15,727 nucleotides of DNA from JBBQVS01 sp964657325. Lineage in GTDB: Bacteria > Chloroflexota > Ktedonobacteria > Ktedonobacterales > Ktedonobacteraceae. Made by a program: the position numbers and the translations under genes. Location: assembly GCA_964657325.1 (NCBI GenBank), contig CAZZVE010000110.1, forward strand, positions 1 through 15,727, read 5' to 3'. The stretch's first letter is position 1. Each line of letters starts with the position of its first letter. Below the pieces are notes generated by a model, which was not told the origin of the DNA, searched no databases, and worked only from the letters and a program-made list of their open reading frames with translations. Shown here in pieces: positions 14,763 through 15,727 of the stretch.

Positions 14763-15719
14763 ATGCAAACGTTTGAGAGTATTCCAGCACTAGTAGGCCA
14801 AACCACGCGTAGTTGGTCACGTATCATACTAGAGAGTACGCTAGCACTAGTAGGCGCATTAATTGTTACGGGGATTATTGATGTTTTTCAACTGTATCCA
14901 CGCATCCCTAACATCTCTATTCTTTACTTGTTTGTAGTCCTAGGGTTAGCAAGCACTTTTGGACTTTATGCCGCGGTGTCTACGTCAATTGTTGCCTTTC
15001 TCTCATTTGACTACTTTATTGTCCCTCCGCTCTATACATTTACGATAGATCGTTGGGAGGAATGGATTGCGCTATTCGTCTTTCTTGCAACAGCACTTTT
15101 CACAAGTCAACTGACTGCGATTGCACGCCGACGTACCAAACAGGCTGAACGACGTGAACGTGAAGCGAAAATATTGTACGAATTGATTCGTATGACGAAC
15201 GCACACGAGCATTTTGAAGATCAGATAGGGATTTTTGTACAGGCAATCGCACGTGTATTCACGGCATGGGGTGTGCGTTCCTGCGCATTGCTCCTCACAG
15301 ACGAACATAGAACACTCATTCAACCTGTGGAGGCATCACTTTTACGAGAGAATATTACACTTTCGCCCGAAGACAAGACGATGGCTTTAACAGTATTGAA
15401 TAACGGGCAGATAATGGAGAAACGTCTTGCCCCACAACCAGACTATCGTGATGAAGTTAATCACATAAGTCGGTACAGCACCATTGGGCCGATCACTATT
15501 CTGCGTTTCATTCCAATGAAAGCTGGAAATGAGGTACTTGGCGTGCTTTGTCTACGGGTACAAAGACCTGTATCGTGGTTTGCAAGTGTGGAGCGCATGC
15601 ACCAAGAACAAGCCGCTTCCAATTCGCATATAGATTTTTTCTGGACCTTTCTTGAGCAAGGAGCATCTATTCTTGAACGCTCACGTCTGCGCTCAAAGAT
15701 TGTGACTGGCAACCAGTGA
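14763..15719 (+). CDS. KdpD-like sensor module: DUF4118 membrane domain plus GAF domain, no kinase
   Basis: The 318-residue product has membrane helices at about 21-40, 51-66, 68-82 and 100-116. They carry the DUF4118 signature SFDYFIVPPLYTFTIDRWEEWIALF (81-105), known from the membrane region of the potassium sensor KdpD. A basic linker (RRRTKQAERREREAK, 122-136) leads to a GAF-like domain at about 145-300, ending in FLEQGASILERSRLRSK. In KdpD-type kinases this helix runs directly into the His phosphoacceptor domain, but here a TGA follows within ten residues. The protein therefore senses but cannot phosphorylate alone. It may pair with a separate kinase encoded just beyond the right edge. 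There is no N-terminal KdpD/USP domain. The GAGG before the ATG gives about 9-nt spacing. The operon partner lies outside the window, so potassium sensing is only one possibility. Confidence 0.85.
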   Translation: MQTFESIPALVGQTTRSWSRIILESTLALVGALIVTGIIDVFQLYPRIPNISILYLFVVLGLASTFGLYAAVSTSIVAFLSFDYFIVPPLYTFTIDRWEEWIALFVFLATALFTSQLTAIARRRTKQAERREREAKILYELIRMTNAHEHFEDQIGIFVQAIARVFTAWGVRSCALLLTDEHRTLIQPVEASLLRENITLSPEDKTMALTVLNNGQIMEKRLAPQPDYRDEVNHISRYSTIGPITILRFIPMKAGNEVLGVLCLRVQRPVSWFASVERMHQEQAASNSHIDFFWTFLEQGASILERSRLRSKIVTGNQ

Positions 15720-15727
15720 GGGTAGAA

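Overview
The window (15.7 kb, moderate GC) carries thirteen protein-coding genes and no rRNA, tRNA, CRISPR array, intact transposase or phage gene. The gene set points to a bacterium with a large, loosely organised genome: a membrane-tethered seven-bladed streptogramin-lyase-like propeller, a HAMP histidine kinase, a DUF1003 protein, a Q/P-rich DUF4190 protein, a KdpD-like sensor without a kinase, and mixed ATG/GTG/TTG starts with clear Shine-Dalgarno sites. I favour Chloroflexota, class Ktedonobacteria. This is an inference from gene style, with no marker gene to confirm it.

Left part (1-4714). A partial endonuclease III-like gene runs off the left edge on the minus strand. Across a 256-bp divergent spacer with several small inverted repeats, four plus-strand genes follow: the propeller protein, an orphan sensor histidine kinase 52 bp later, a DUF1003 membrane protein and a DUF4190 membrane protein.

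Middle (4715-8507). The spacer between the DUF4190 gene and the 3' end of xylulokinase (minus strand) holds a striking hairpin with two 29-nt arms and one mismatch. An extended -10-like motif lies just upstream of it. Divergent from xylB is a 599-residue protein that I cannot assign to a named system. It has two N-terminal membrane helices, a long coiled coil and a clearly duplicated C-terminal domain that looks like a degenerate phospholipase-D-type module. This is the most interesting protein in the window.

Right part (8508-15727). A minus-strand pair, probably an operon, encodes a cytoplasmic molybdopterin oxidoreductase with a [4Fe-4S] motif and, 22 bp downstream, an FHS/fucose-permease-type MFS transporter. 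At the residue where formate dehydrogenases carry Cys/Sec, the oxidoreductase appears to have Asp. Divergent from it is an ArsN2-like GNAT acetyltransferase with a TTG start. A metallo-beta-lactamase-fold hydrolase (minus) and the formyltetrahydrofolate deformylase PurU (plus) are divergent from each other. The window ends with a DUF4118-GAF sensor that stops where KdpD-type proteins would continue into the kinase.

Most genes look like independent units. The couplings that the sequence supports are the oxidoreductase-MFS pair and, less strongly, the propeller-kinase pair.
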